Shown piece by piece: positions 1-8,722 of a DNA stretch of 64,000 bases. Below the pieces are notes generated by a model, which was given only the letters and a program-made list of their open reading frames with translations, was not told the DNA's origin and made no database searches. A program made the position numbers and the translations under genes. The DNA comes from Lichenicoccus sp965276875 (lineage in GTDB: Bacteria > Pseudomonadota > Alphaproteobacteria > Acetobacterales > Acetobacteraceae), in NCBI RefSeq assembly GCF_965276875.1, contig NZ_OZ255701.1, positions 3,162,001-3,226,000 on the forward strand, read 5' to 3'. Positions within the stretch are counted from its first letter, which is position 1, and the number at the start of each line of letters is the position of its first letter.

Positions 1-1
1 G

Positions 2-940
2 GACAAGGTCAAACTGGATGTTCAGGTTTCAGGACCGAACGCACAGCGGCAGATTCAGCAGATCAATGCAATGGTGCAAGCAGGCGCCAAGGCGATTGTA
101 GTCTACCCGATTTCGCCAACGGCGTTGGACCCGGTCATTCGCTCGGCCTGTGCCAAGCATGTCGTGGTCATTGCCTACGACGCCCAGGTCACCGAACCCT
201 GCGCCTTCAATGTCCATATCGATCAGCGCGAGGCGGGCCGCGTCACTGCCGAATGGCTTGTCAAGGCAATGCGCGGTAAGGGAAACCTTGTCCTGATGAC
301 GGGCGTTCCCGGCACCTCCGTCGACACCAATCGCACTGCCGCTGCCAAAGAAGTCTTCGCCAAATATCCCGGCATCCACATCGTTGCGGAAGGCGTGGGC
401 ATGTGGAGCCAGGCTGTGGCCCGCACCGAACTGTCTAAGATCGTCGCGACGCATCCCTGGAGCGGCATCGATGGCCTCTGGATGCAGGTCGGCTGCTTCA
501 CCGCAACGTCCATGGAAGGTGAAGCTGGCATCAAGGAAAATGCCCTGAGGCCTTGTGCGGGCGAAGGTTCGAACGGGCATCGCATTGAGATGCTACCGTC
601 CGGCACCGCTGTGGACGGCGCCCAGGGTCGCTATCGCCCAATGGGCCTGCCCAGCATCTCCTATGCCTCGCCGCCATATTCTGGAGCGCTGGCCCTCAAA
701 CTTGCCGTGGCGAAGCTCGACGGGCAAAATATCCCGCATGACACGGTTCTGCCCCTGCCTCTGGTGACGAACGCGACGGTCAACCTCTGCAAAACCGGCA
801 CCTGGGAAGACATGCGCAACGGCTGCAATACCTTCCAGCCCGCTGTCATAAAAAACCCTGGTTGGTTTGCGGCGATTTTCTTGAAGGACACCCCCGAGGT
901 AGGGCTGCAAGCCGCTCTCACCGCGACGCCGGAGCACTGA
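2..940 (+). CDS. Sugar ABC transporter substrate-binding protein (5' truncated by window)
   Basis: Periplasmic binding protein of the ribose/galactose type (Peripla_BP_4-like), which captures a sugar and delivers it to the permease encoded two genes downstream. The frame is open from base 2, so the signal peptide and first lobe start lie outside the window. Visible are the repeated sugar-binding lobe features: an AMVQAGAKAIVVYP segment, a hinge region IAYDAQVTEPCAFN, and a VLMTGVPGTSVDTNR stretch typical of the second domain. About 312 codons are present and the C-terminus is complete. The stop is followed 32 nt later by the ATPase start, so the genes are one operon. Substrate cannot be read from sequence; the neighbouring lactonase and dehydrogenases imply a sugar or sugar acid. 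Confidence 0.85.
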   Translation, partial: DKVKLDVQVSGPNAQRQIQQINAMVQAGAKAIVVYPISPTALDPVIRSACAKHVVVIAYDAQVTEPCAFNVHIDQREAGRVTAEWLVKAMRGKGNLVLMTGVPGTSVDTNRTAAAKEVFAKYPGIHIVAEGVGMWSQAVARTELSKIVATHPWSGIDGLWMQVGCFTATSMEGEAGIKENALRPCAGEGSNGHRIEMLPSGTAVDGAQGRYRPMGLPSISYASPPYSGALALKLAVAKLDGQNIPHDTVLPLPLVTNATVNLCKTGTWEDMRNGCNTFQPAVIKNPGWFAAIFLKDTPEVGLQAALTATPEH

Positions 941-972
941 CCAGATCCGCGGAGGACGAGAGAGGACAGAGC

Positions 973-2532
973 TTGATAGACGCTCCCGCCATCGCCGTCG
1001 TCAATATCCGTAAAGCCTACGGGCCGACGGTGGCGCTTGCCGATGCCAGCTTTACGGCGGCCGCTGGTTCCGTCCATGCGCTGCTCGGCGAGAACGGTGC
1101 CGGCAAGTCGACCATGGTCAAAATCCTCAGTGGTCTCGTGCGTCCTGATAGAGGCGAGGTGTTGCTGTTCGGTGATAAAGTCCGCTTTGCGGGCCCACGG
1201 GATGCGCAGCATGCGAGCCTGCAGACGGCCTTCCAGGAACTCACCCAGATCCCTGACCTCATGGTCTGGGAAAATATGCTGCTGCCTTATCAGCCAACGG
1301 GTTTTGCCGGCCTCCTCCGCCGGCAACACGGCGAGGCCATAGTCGCGGCACATCTGGAAAGCCTGGGCCTCGGCGCTATTTCGCCAAGGCGGAGGATTTG
1401 CACGCTCGATCTTCCGCTTCGCCAAAAGATCGAAATAGCGCGAGCCATTATGCGCAAGCCGCGTATTCTGCTGCTCGACGAGCCGACCTCCACGCTGTCC
1501 GGCAGCGATATTGACTGGCTTGGGGAGGTCATTGCCGGGCTGAAGGGGGAGGGCGCCACGGTCCTGTTCATATCGCACCGCATGCGCGAGGTACGCGATT
1601 TCTGCGACGACCTCACCATTCTTCGAAACGGCAAGAGCGTCGGGAGTTATGAGGTTTCGGCAGTGACCGATGACGAGGTGATCGAACTGATCATCGGCCG
1701 GTCGATCGCTGCAACCTTTCCGCCGAAGCCAATCATCAACGCCGCGCGCGCGCCTATTCTCGAAGCGAAGGACCTCTGTGCCGGCCGAATGGAAGATGTT
1801 TCCTTTCAGCTTCGGCCGGGGGAGATCCTTGGCGTGGCAGGCCTGCAAGGCATGGGCCAAATGGATCTGTTCCGTGCCTTGTTCGGAGATATCGATGTGC
1901 GCAAGGGAACGCTCTCGGTAGACGGTGAGGCGGTGGTTCTGAACTCGCCGCGCGACGCCATCGATGTGCGCATCGGAATCAACCTAGTGCCCGAGGAACG
2001 TAAGACGGAAGGGCTGTTCCTCAAGCTCGATGCCTGCGCCAACACCACCCTGCCGGTCATCAAGGGCTTTACGAAATACGGCTTGATAAATCTGGGCGCC
2101 GAACGCACAGCCGTGTCGGCGGCGCTTGCGCGCATGCAGGTCGATCAGCGAGCACTCTACATGCCGGCCCGTTCCTTGAGCGGCGGCAACCAGCAGAAGA
2201 TCGTCCTCGCGCGCTGCCTGGTCACCGGAAGCCGCGTGCTGCTGCTGTTCGACCCCACGCGTGGCGTGGATATCGGCACCAAACACGAAATCTATGTCCT
2301 TATCACTGACTTCGTTCGTGCCGGCGGCGCAGTGCTGCTCTACTCCACCGAGATCGCGGAGGTAGTCAACCTCAGCCACCGCGTCCTCGTTGTCTATGAC
2401 GGCGAGATCACCGCCGAACTCGGAGCGGGCGATATTTCCGAGTCCGCCATCATGCGATCCGCTCTTGGTCACACTGGGAAAGGCGGCGACCATAGTCACC
2501 CGGCCGATCTCGCTGTAGGAACGCCGGCTTGA
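973..2532 (+). CDS. Sugar ABC transporter ATP-binding protein, two NBDs (RbsA/MglA type)
   Basis: Cytoplasmic ATPase driving sugar import. Two nucleotide-binding domains lie in one 519-residue chain, the usual size for RbsA/MglA/XylG. The first has Walker A GENGAGKST (about 39-47) and Walker B LLLDEPTS (about 165-172). The second has the signature LSGGNQQK (about 402) but a degenerate Walker A (GLQGMGQMD), normal for this family. The second Walker B reads LLLFDPTRG, with Phe-Asp replacing the usual Asp-Glu. I chose TTG at 973 because a purine-rich GAGAGAGGACAG precedes it and the longer frame would overlap the binding protein. The 3' end overlaps the permease start by four bases (TTGA). Confidence 0.9.
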   Translation: MIDAPAIAVVNIRKAYGPTVALADASFTAAAGSVHALLGENGAGKSTMVKILSGLVRPDRGEVLLFGDKVRFAGPRDAQHASLQTAFQELTQIPDLMVWENMLLPYQPTGFAGLLRRQHGEAIVAAHLESLGLGAISPRRRICTLDLPLRQKIEIARAIMRKPRILLLDEPTSTLSGSDIDWLGEVIAGLKGEGATVLFISHRMREVRDFCDDLTILRNGKSVGSYEVSAVTDDEVIELIIGRSIAATFPPKPIINAARAPILEAKDLCAGRMEDVSFQLRPGEILGVAGLQGMGQMDLFRALFGDIDVRKGTLSVDGEAVVLNSPRDAIDVRIGINLVPEERKTEGLFLKLDACANTTLPVIKGFTKYGLINLGAERTAVSAALARMQVDQRALYMPARSLSGGNQQKIVLARCLVTGSRVLLLFDPTRGVDIGTKHEIYVLITDFVRAGGAVLLYSTEIAEVVNLSHRVLVVYDGEITAELGAGDISESAIMRSALGHTGKGGDHSHPADLAVGTPA

Positions 2533-4556
2533 GCGCGTTCACGCGCAGCCGCGTACCGCTGCTGTCGGAACTGCTCTGGCGCCGGGGGCTGCTGACCTCC
2601 ATCGTCGTGTTCATCGTGCTGTTCGCGACGGTCAATCTGCTCTCCACCTCCGCGATGGGCTATTTCGACATTTCGTACATGTCCTCGGGCGGTGCGACGC
2701 TCGCCCTTGCGGCGATCGGCCAAACCATGGTCGTTCTCACAGGCGGCTTCGACCTTAGCGCTGGAGCGGTGATCTCGCTCGTCAATGTGCTGCTCGCGAC
2801 GCATATGGGCATGACGCCGGGCTCGGAAGTCGCCTGGGTGGTCGCTGGCGTTGGAGTTGGTGCCGCCGTTGGGGCGCTGAACGGCGTCTTCGTCGGCTTT
2901 CTGCGCCTGCAGCCGATCGTGGTGACGCTCGCAGTGATGTTCGTGACACAAGGCGTGACCCTGCTGGTCGCGGACAAGCCGGGCGGCGCGGTGCCCGGGG
3001 CTTTCGCGGCCTTCTTCACCGGCAGTGTCATTCCCAACCTTCTGCCTGCGCCCATTGTCATTCTCGCTTTCGTCATCGTCCTCTGGGCCCTGCTGAAGCA
3101 CACCCGCTTTGGGACAGCGCTCTACGCCGTAGGCAGTGACGTCGACGCAGCGCGCTTCACGGGCATCAGCGTGCCGATGACGACCTTCATCATCTATACA
3201 CTTGCCGGGGCCGCCTACGGCCTTGCGGGTGTCATGGTGACGGCGCAGACCAGCACCGGCGATCCGCTGGTGGGCGACCCGCTCCTGCTGCAAATCTTCG
3301 CTGCCGTTGTGGTGGGTGGCACCGTTCTGTGCGGCGGCCGCGGCGGCTGTCTGGGCACAGTCTTCGGCGCCTATAGCCTGATGCTCATCGTGAACATCCT
3401 TCTGGTCCTCAACGTGCCGGCCTATTACAGCACGGTCGCCGAGGGGCTGATCCTCATCCTCGCGGCCTTCAGCGGCGCTGCCCATGACCACCTGCCCATC
3501 GCCCGCTGGCTGTCAGCGCCAAAGCTGCCCATCCGGCGGCTCAAGGCCGCTCCGCGAGTCTCCACCATTGTCACCCTCGCCGCACAGCCCACGGGCACGG
3601 TCATGCCCGTGGTCGCATGGCGGGTGCGTCATGCGGAAAAGCTGCGCTACGCGGTGCCGTCCTATGTCTGCTTCGCAATCGTCCTCGGCATCACAGCCTG
3701 GGTATATCATGGCCTCAACTTCAGCTATCTCACGGCGCTCGCGGTGCTCGCCTCCTTCCTCATTGTGCTGGCTCTCGGTCAGGGGACGGTCATCCTCACG
3801 GGCGGACTGGACCTATCCTTGCCCTGGTCGATCGGCCTCTCTGGGATCTTGCTCGCGGGTTTCGCGCAGGGGAACGCGGCGAGCGCTTTGTGGGCGGTGC
3901 CTGCGGTTCTGGTGATTGGCGCGCTGGTCGGCGCCGCCAATGGGATCGGCGTGGTTGTCTTTGGCCTGCCGCCCGTCGTCGTCACCCTGGGCATGAACGG
4001 AATCCTGCAAGGCGCGGCTCTGCTCTATAGCGGCGGCACGCCGGCCGGCTTCGCGCCGCCCAGTATCCGCTGGCTGATGACCGGTCACCTGCTCGGAATC
4101 ACACCGGTGATCTGGATGATCATCGTCTTCATAGTCCTCGCCACACTGTTGCTGACCCGCACGACCTTCGGCCGCCGCGTTTACGCCGTTGGAAACAGTC
4201 AGCGTGTCGCGCGGCTGGCCGGCGTCGATGTCGGGCGCACAATCGTCCTGGTCTATATGCTGAGCGGCCTCTGCGCGGGCCTGGTCGGGATTATGCTAAG
4301 CGGCTTCAGCGGCCAGGCCAGCCTCGGCATGGGCGACGACTATCTGCTGCCGTCCATCGCAGTGGTCGTCGTCGGGGGCACGCTGATCACCGGAGGGCGT
4401 GGACACTACCTCGGCATGGTCGGAGGCGTGCTGCTGCTGACGGCCCTGCAGGTGCTCCTCGCCGGCACCACCACGCCGGCGTCGATTCGTAAAATCCTCT
4501 ACGGCGCTGTCGTTCTGACGGCCGTTATCGCACTTCGCGAGCGAACGACGATCTAA
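2529..4556 (+). CDS. Fused double permease of sugar ABC transporter
   Basis: Inner-membrane channel of the importer. At 675 residues it is twice the usual 320-340 of a BPD_transp_2 (RbsC-type) permease. The characteristic GG(F/L)DLS motif occurs twice, at about residue 71 (GGFDLSAGA) and about residue 424 (GGLDLSLPW). Each half also has its own Rossmann-like coupling stretch (TRFGTALYAVGSDVDAARF; TTFGRRVYAVGNSQRVARL). It is therefore a tandem fusion that can supply both halves of the channel from one gene; no other permease gene is in this operon. The start is TTG, overlapping the stop of the ATPase gene, so translation is probably coupled. The linker (about residues 310-370) is basic and proline-containing. 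Confidence 0.88.
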   Translation: MSAFTRSRVPLLSELLWRRGLLTSIVVFIVLFATVNLLSTSAMGYFDISYMSSGGATLALAAIGQTMVVLTGGFDLSAGAVISLVNVLLATHMGMTPGSEVAWVVAGVGVGAAVGALNGVFVGFLRLQPIVVTLAVMFVTQGVTLLVADKPGGAVPGAFAAFFTGSVIPNLLPAPIVILAFVIVLWALLKHTRFGTALYAVGSDVDAARFTGISVPMTTFIIYTLAGAAYGLAGVMVTAQTSTGDPLVGDPLLLQIFAAVVVGGTVLCGGRGGCLGTVFGAYSLMLIVNILLVLNVPAYYSTVAEGLILILAAFSGAAHDHLPIARWLSAPKLPIRRLKAAPRVSTIVTLAAQPTGTVMPVVAWRVRHAEKLRYAVPSYVCFAIVLGITAWVYHGLNFSYLTALAVLASFLIVLALGQGTVILTGGLDLSLPWSIGLSGILLAGFAQGNAASALWAVPAVLVIGALVGAANGIGVVVFGLPPVVVTLGMNGILQGAALLYSGGTPAGFAPPSIRWLMTGHLLGITPVIWMIIVFIVLATLLLTRTTFGRRVYAVGNSQRVARLAGVDVGRTIVLVYMLSGLCAGLVGIMLSGFSGQASLGMGDDYLLPSIAVVVVGGTLITGGRGHYLGMVGGVLLLTALQVLLAGTTTPASIRKILYGAVVLTAVIALRERTTI

Positions 4557-4576
4557 GCTTTGGGAGAACAATCACC

Positions 4577-5353
4577 ATGCTACAGCGCCACCTAACGCCT
4601 GGTCTGAGAGTGCTGGTGACAGCCGGTGCCGCCGGCATCGGGCGTGCCATCGCGAATGCCTTCGTCGAAGACGGGGCGAAGGTTCATGTTTGCGACATCA
4701 ACGAAGCAGCGCTCGCCGAGTGCCGTGGCACTCTCAAGGTCACGACCAGCCGCATCGACGTCTCGCAGGAGAATGAGGTCAAGACACTGGTCGCCGAGGC
4801 AGAGGCGGCCTTGGATGGCCTTGACGTCCTCATCAACAATGCCGGCATTGCCGGGCCCACGGGCGCGGTGGATGAGATCGCGACGGAGGACTGGCGCCAG
4901 ACGCTTAACATCAATCTCAACGGCCAGTTCTATTGCGCGCATTACGCCGTGCCCTTGCTGCGCCAGGCAGGGGAAGCCGCCATCGTCAACCTGTCCTCGG
5001 CTGCCGGCCGTTTCGGCTACGCCTTCCGCTCGCCCTATTCCGCTTCGAAATGGGCCATCATCGGATTGACGCAAAGTCTTGCCAAGGAATTGGGACCGTC
5101 AGGCATTCGCGTCAACGCGATCCTGCCGGGCATCGTGGAAGGCCCGCGCATGGCAGGCGTCATCCGCGCTCGCGCGCAGCAGATGGGCATTTCCTATGAG
5201 GCGATGGAGGCGCAGTATCTGGAGAGGATCTCCCTGCGGCATATGGTGACGCCTGACGACATCGCCTCCACCGCTCTGTTCCTCTGCAGCAAGGCTGGGT
5301 GGAACATATCGGGGCAGTCGCTCAGCGTTTGCGGCAACGTCGAATCCCTTTAG
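4577..5353 (+). CDS. Short-chain dehydrogenase/reductase (probable sugar dehydrogenase)
   Basis: Classical SDR of 258 residues that oxidises or reduces an alcohol with NAD(P). Visible are the nucleotide-binding TAGAAGIGRA (about 14-23), an aspartate at the end of beta-2 (HVCDIN) favouring NAD, NNAG (87-90), the catalytic serine in NLSSAAG (about 140) and the active-site YSASK (Tyr about 154). The C-terminus ends in SGQSLSVCGN, resembling SDRs that sit beside sugar ABC importers. It starts 20 nt after the permease with a GGGAGAAC ribosome site. In context it probably oxidises the imported aldose to a lactone, or an alcohol further along the route; the substrate is inferred only. Confidence 0.85.
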   Translation: MLQRHLTPGLRVLVTAGAAGIGRAIANAFVEDGAKVHVCDINEAALAECRGTLKVTTSRIDVSQENEVKTLVAEAEAALDGLDVLINNAGIAGPTGAVDEIATEDWRQTLNINLNGQFYCAHYAVPLLRQAGEAAIVNLSSAAGRFGYAFRSPYSASKWAIIGLTQSLAKELGPSGIRVNAILPGIVEGPRMAGVIRARAQQMGISYEAMEAQYLERISLRHMVTPDDIASTALFLCSKAGWNISGQSLSVCGNVESL

Positions 5354-5385
5354 CCTTTATCGACACGCCTGGGGGAAGAGCCATC

Positions 5386-6318
5386 ATGGCCAAGTCCAAA
5401 AAAGTTATTATCACCTGCGCGGTTAGCGGTGCGATCCACACGCCGTCGATGTCGCCCTATCTACCCGTCACTGCGGATGAGATCGCGGAGGCGGCGCTCG
5501 GTGCGGCGGAGGCCGGAGCTGCTATCGTGCATCTGCATGCCCGCGATCCGAACACCGGCAGGCCAGACCAACGGCCGGAGGCCTTCCTGCCGTTCCTGCG
5601 CGTCATCAAGCAGGCGAGCGATGTCGTCATCAATCTGACTAGCGGCGGCGCGCCCTATATGAAGATCGACGAGCGCATCAAGCCGTCGGCGACTTTCAAG
5701 CCGGAGGTCGCGTCCCTCAATATGGGGTCAATGAATTTCGGCCTTTTCCCGATGTTGAAGCGGTATGCGCAACTCAAGCACGATTGGGAACGCGAGCATC
5801 TTGCCAACAGCGAGGATCTCATTTTCCGCAATACCTACAAGGATATTGAATACGCCCTGGCAGTCTGCTCGGAAAACGGCACGCGTTTCGAGTTTGAGTG
5901 TTATGACGTTAGCCATCTCTATAACCTCGCGCATTTCGCGGAGCGCGGCTTGGTCAAGCCGCCCTATTTTGTTCAGACCGTCTTCGGCATTCTTGGCGGC
6001 ATAGGCTCCCACCCGGAAGATGTCATGCACATGAAGCGCACGGCAGACCGTCTGTTCGACCGAGACTATTCCTGGTCGGTTCTCGGGACGGGAAAGATGC
6101 AATTGCCGATTGCCGCCATGGCAGCGGGCATGGGCGGTAACGTTCGTGTCGGACTGGAGGATAGTCTGTGGATCGGGCCCGGGCAACTCGCCAAGACCAA
6201 TGCCGAGCAGGTGCGCAAGGCACGCCAAATCATCGAAGGCCTCGGCCTCGAGGTCGCCACACCGGCGGAGGCGCGAGAGATCCTGTCCCTCAAGGGCGGA
6301 GACCGCGTCGAATTCTGA
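5386..6318 (+). CDS. Beta-keto acid cleavage enzyme family protein (BKACE, DUF849)
   Basis: A 310-residue Zn-dependent TIM-barrel enzyme of the BKACE family. Known members cleave a beta-keto acid with acetyl-CoA, giving acetoacetate and a new acyl-CoA (3-keto-5-aminohexanoate and dehydrocarnitine cleavage enzymes). The zinc-binding HLHARDP motif (about 49-55), NLTSGG (about 83), and the family stretch ASLNMGSMNFG are all visible. ATG at 5386 was chosen because GGGGGAAGAG lies just upstream; an earlier start in frame would overlap the SDR. Beside a beta-hydroxy acid dehydrogenase and a lactonase, the likely substrate is a 3-keto sugar acid. The family is clear; the substrate is inference. Confidence 0.88.
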   Translation: MAKSKKVIITCAVSGAIHTPSMSPYLPVTADEIAEAALGAAEAGAAIVHLHARDPNTGRPDQRPEAFLPFLRVIKQASDVVINLTSGGAPYMKIDERIKPSATFKPEVASLNMGSMNFGLFPMLKRYAQLKHDWEREHLANSEDLIFRNTYKDIEYALAVCSENGTRFEFECYDVSHLYNLAHFAERGLVKPPYFVQTVFGILGGIGSHPEDVMHMKRTADRLFDRDYSWSVLGTGKMQLPIAAMAAGMGGNVRVGLEDSLWIGPGQLAKTNAEQVRKARQIIEGLGLEVATPAEAREILSLKGGDRVEF

Positions 6319-6363
6319 AGGTCCGGCAGCAGGTCCTCGACAAATGGCAAGGGAGCTTAAGCC

Positions 6364-7248
6364 ATGTCCAACGATGCCGATATTCGCATCCACGTTGCGT
6401 GCAAGAACATCCTGGGTGAAGGCCCGCTCTGGGACGTCGAGGAGCAAAGGCTCTACTGGATCGACAGCTTCGGTAACCAGATCTCCCGTTGCACTGCCGA
6501 TGGAACGGAGATCGAAAGCTGGGATGTGCCGGCGAAAATCGGCTCCATGGCGCTGCGCCGGAACAGTGGCGCCGTGCTGTCTCTGCAGACCGGCTTCCAC
6601 GTCTTCGACTTCAAGACCGGCGAGTGCGCGCTGATCCATGATCCCGAGGTGCATCTTCCCGGGACGCGCCTCAATGACGGCAAGGTCGACCGTCACGGAC
6701 GCTTCGTAGCGGGTTCCATGGACATGGATGAGGCGGGTCCGAATGGCGCGCTCTATCGACTTGATCCCGATCTGTCGGTGCATGTTCTCGAAAGCGGCAT
6801 CATCTGCTCGAACGGACCGTGCTGGAGCCCTGATGGCAAGACCTTCTACTTTACCGATACCTGGTCCAAGGAAATCTCCGCCTATGACTACGGCCTCTTG
6901 ACGGGAACTCTCACCAACAAACGCCGCTTCGCCTCGTTCGAGGAAATCGGTGGAGCGCCCGACGGCGCCACCGTGGATGCGGAGGGCTTCGTCTGGAGTG
7001 CCGCGGTCTATTCTGGCCAGATCGTGCGCTTCGCGCCGGACGGTAGCATCGATCGCATCATCAAGATGCCCGTCCTGAACGCAACGAGCGTCAACTTCGG
7101 CGGTCCCAAGCTCGATGTGCTCTATGTCACCTCCATGGCGCGACCGCCACTGCCGCGCTTCCCGGAGGATGGGCCGATGGCCGGTCACCTCTTCGCTATC
7201 CACGGCCTCGGCGTGCGCGGACTTCCCGAACCACGCTTTCTCGGCTGA
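6364..7248 (+). CDS. SMP-30/gluconolactonase/LRE family lactonase
   Basis: Six-bladed beta-propeller lactonase of 294 residues, the usual length. Family marks are the N-terminal LGEGPLWD with its metal-binding glutamate, YWIDSFG, the LNDGKVDRHGRF segment with metal-binding Asn, and a late SNGPCWSPDG followed by FTDTW. SMP-30 enzymes hydrolyse sugar lactones (gluconolactone, xylonolactone, L-arabinolactone) to the acids using a divalent metal. The gene follows BKACE by 45 nt and probably opens the lactone produced by the upstream SDR. No signal peptide is seen, so it acts in the cytoplasm. Confidence 0.88.
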   Translation: MSNDADIRIHVACKNILGEGPLWDVEEQRLYWIDSFGNQISRCTADGTEIESWDVPAKIGSMALRRNSGAVLSLQTGFHVFDFKTGECALIHDPEVHLPGTRLNDGKVDRHGRFVAGSMDMDEAGPNGALYRLDPDLSVHVLESGIICSNGPCWSPDGKTFYFTDTWSKEISAYDYGLLTGTLTNKRRFASFEEIGGAPDGATVDAEGFVWSAAVYSGQIVRFAPDGSIDRIIKMPVLNATSVNFGGPKLDVLYVTSMARPPLPRFPEDGPMAGHLFAIHGLGVRGLPEPRFLG

Positions 7249-7257
7249 GAGACCGCG

Positions 7258-7733
7258 ATAGGGCACTTACTTGACTGCATCGGCTTGGAGACTGAGAATG
7301 ACGATTGTTGGATCGCGCCATTTGCGATCGTGATCGGCCTTGTCAGGCTTGAGACCGATGCCTCCGCCCGGTGGAGCGTCATGTTGCGTGGTAGGATTAA
7401 ACGGATCACCGTCGGGCTCGGCGGCAATGTTCGAGAGACTGTCGTGCTGCATACCGAGCCCGGCTTTCCCTCGACGAGTGGAGAGAATGTTACCTTCGGC
7501 GATCTCGCGCTGCAGCACGGTTGCAAGATCGTGGCAGGCTCCCTGATCGGGGTTAGCAACCTTAATGGCGCCTCCGTCGGGCAAAGCTGCCTGATGCGTT
7601 AAAGGCTACCATTGGAAAAGGAAATCCCGATAACGAGCCCCTGAAGGACGTCCCTGGCAAGGTCGTGGGGGAGGTCTCGGACTCGCATATTCAACGACTG
7701 CGTAAAGGCACGAAGACAGACGGGGCGAACTAG
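7258..7733 (+). pseudogene. Decayed gamma-class carbonic anhydrase-like protein
   Basis: A gamma-carbonic anhydrase/hexapeptide acyltransferase-like frame (PaaY/YrdA group) is recognisable but broken. From about 7258 the frame reads LLDCIGLETENDDCWIAPFA, then VMLRGR, VVLHTEPGFP, LQHGCKI, LIGVSNLNGASVGQSCL. These match the left-handed beta-helix turns of the family, including both HT and HGC zinc-site positions. It then hits a stop at 7600-7602. The missing C-terminus continues in other frames: KEIP at about 7620 and VPGKVVGEVSDSH at about 7650-7695, ending at TAG 7731. No good start codon remains (ATA where ATG is expected). At least two frameshifts or deletions have inactivated it. Confidence 0.72.
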
Positions 7734-7789
7734 ACGGCGCTGTAGCCGTGGCGAGCAGATCGCTTAAGAACAGAAGGAAGCGGAACGAC

Positions 7790-8722
7790 ATGGTGAAAGT
7801 TGCGGTCGTCGGGACAGGTTTAGTTGGGCGAGCCTGGTCGATTGTCTTCGCTCGCGCGGGCTTTGATGTCGCGATGTGGGATGCCTATGCCCCGGCAGTC
7901 GGCGCTGCGCGGGACTTCATCGGTCGCAGACTGCCGGAGCTTGGCGAGGCCGGCCTGTTGAAGGGTCAATTGCCCGAACAGGTAATGGCCAGGCTCGCAA
8001 CGGCGCCCTCGTTGGCGGCGGCACTTGCCAGTGCCGAATTTGCCCAGGAAAGCGGCCCGGAGCGTGTGGCGGACAAGCTGGCGCTCTTCACCGAGATGGA
8101 CCGGCTAGCCCCGCCGGAGACGATTTTCGCAAGCTCTACGAGTACCATCCGCGCAAGTGTCTTCAGCGAGGCCGTTCCCGGCCGCGCCCGCTGCCTCGTC
8201 GCCCATCCGGTGAATCCACCCTATCTCATCCCATTGGTTGAACTCAGCCCGGCGCCCTGGACCGATGCCGCTGTCGTGGACCGCACCTGTGCCTTAATGC
8301 AGAATGCGGGCATGGTCACAGCCGTAGTCAAGCGCGAGGTCGACGGCTTCATCCTAAACCGCCTCCAGGCGGCGCTACTTTCGGAGGCGATGTCGCTGAT
8401 TGAGGCGGGTACTGCGGATGCCGAGGATATCGATGCCACGGTCAAGCACGGCCTCGGGCTGCGCTGGTCCTTCATGGGGCCGTTCGAGACCATCGACCTC
8501 AATGCCCCCGGCGGCCTGACGGACTACTGCGGCAGGTACGGACCAAGCTTTGTCGAGATGATGACGCAGAGCAAACCGTCATCCTGGTCGCGTGAGACGA
8601 TAGAGGCGTTGGACCGTGTTCAGCGTGCACGCACGCCCGCGGGCGAGCATACCGCACGGCAGGAATGGCGCGACCGTCGGCTCATGGCGCTCCTCGCCCA
8701 TAAGGCGACGCAACCGGGATAA
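7790..8722 (+). CDS. 3-hydroxyacyl-CoA dehydrogenase family protein, L-gulonate 3-dehydrogenase/carnitine dehydrogenase-like
   Basis: NAD-dependent beta-hydroxy acid dehydrogenase of 310 residues. It has an N-terminal Rossmann fold (VVGTGLVGRAW, about 5-15), the SSTSTI segment, the catalytic HPVNPPYLIPLVEL region (His-Pro, as in lambda-crystallin/L-gulonate 3-dehydrogenase), and an all-helical C-terminal domain. ATG 7790 has the AGAAGGAAGCGG ribosome site just upstream, so the longer frame from 7748 is not used. This family oxidises the 3-hydroxyl of acids such as L-gulonate or L-carnitine to the 3-keto acid, which is exactly the kind of substrate the BKACE encoded nearby would cleave. A pseudogene separates it from the lactonase gene. 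Confidence 0.87.
   Translation: MVKVAVVGTGLVGRAWSIVFARAGFDVAMWDAYAPAVGAARDFIGRRLPELGEAGLLKGQLPEQVMARLATAPSLAAALASAEFAQESGPERVADKLALFTEMDRLAPPETIFASSTSTIRASVFSEAVPGRARCLVAHPVNPPYLIPLVELSPAPWTDAAVVDRTCALMQNAGMVTAVVKREVDGFILNRLQAALLSEAMSLIEAGTADAEDIDATVKHGLGLRWSFMGPFETIDLNAPGGLTDYCGRYGPSFVEMMTQSKPSSWSRETIEALDRVQRARTPAGEHTARQEWRDRRLMALLAHKATQPG

Noticed and set aside
5728..7266. Long minus-strand frame of 512 codons opposite the BKACE and SMP-30 genes
   Set aside because: It is a shadow of two well-supported plus-strand genes. High GC coding DNA often leaves the antisense frame open; no domain features are visible.
7267..7584. Minus-strand 105-codon frame over the carbonic anhydrase relic
   Set aside because: The plus strand shows the gamma-carbonic anhydrase turn pattern; the minus frame has none.
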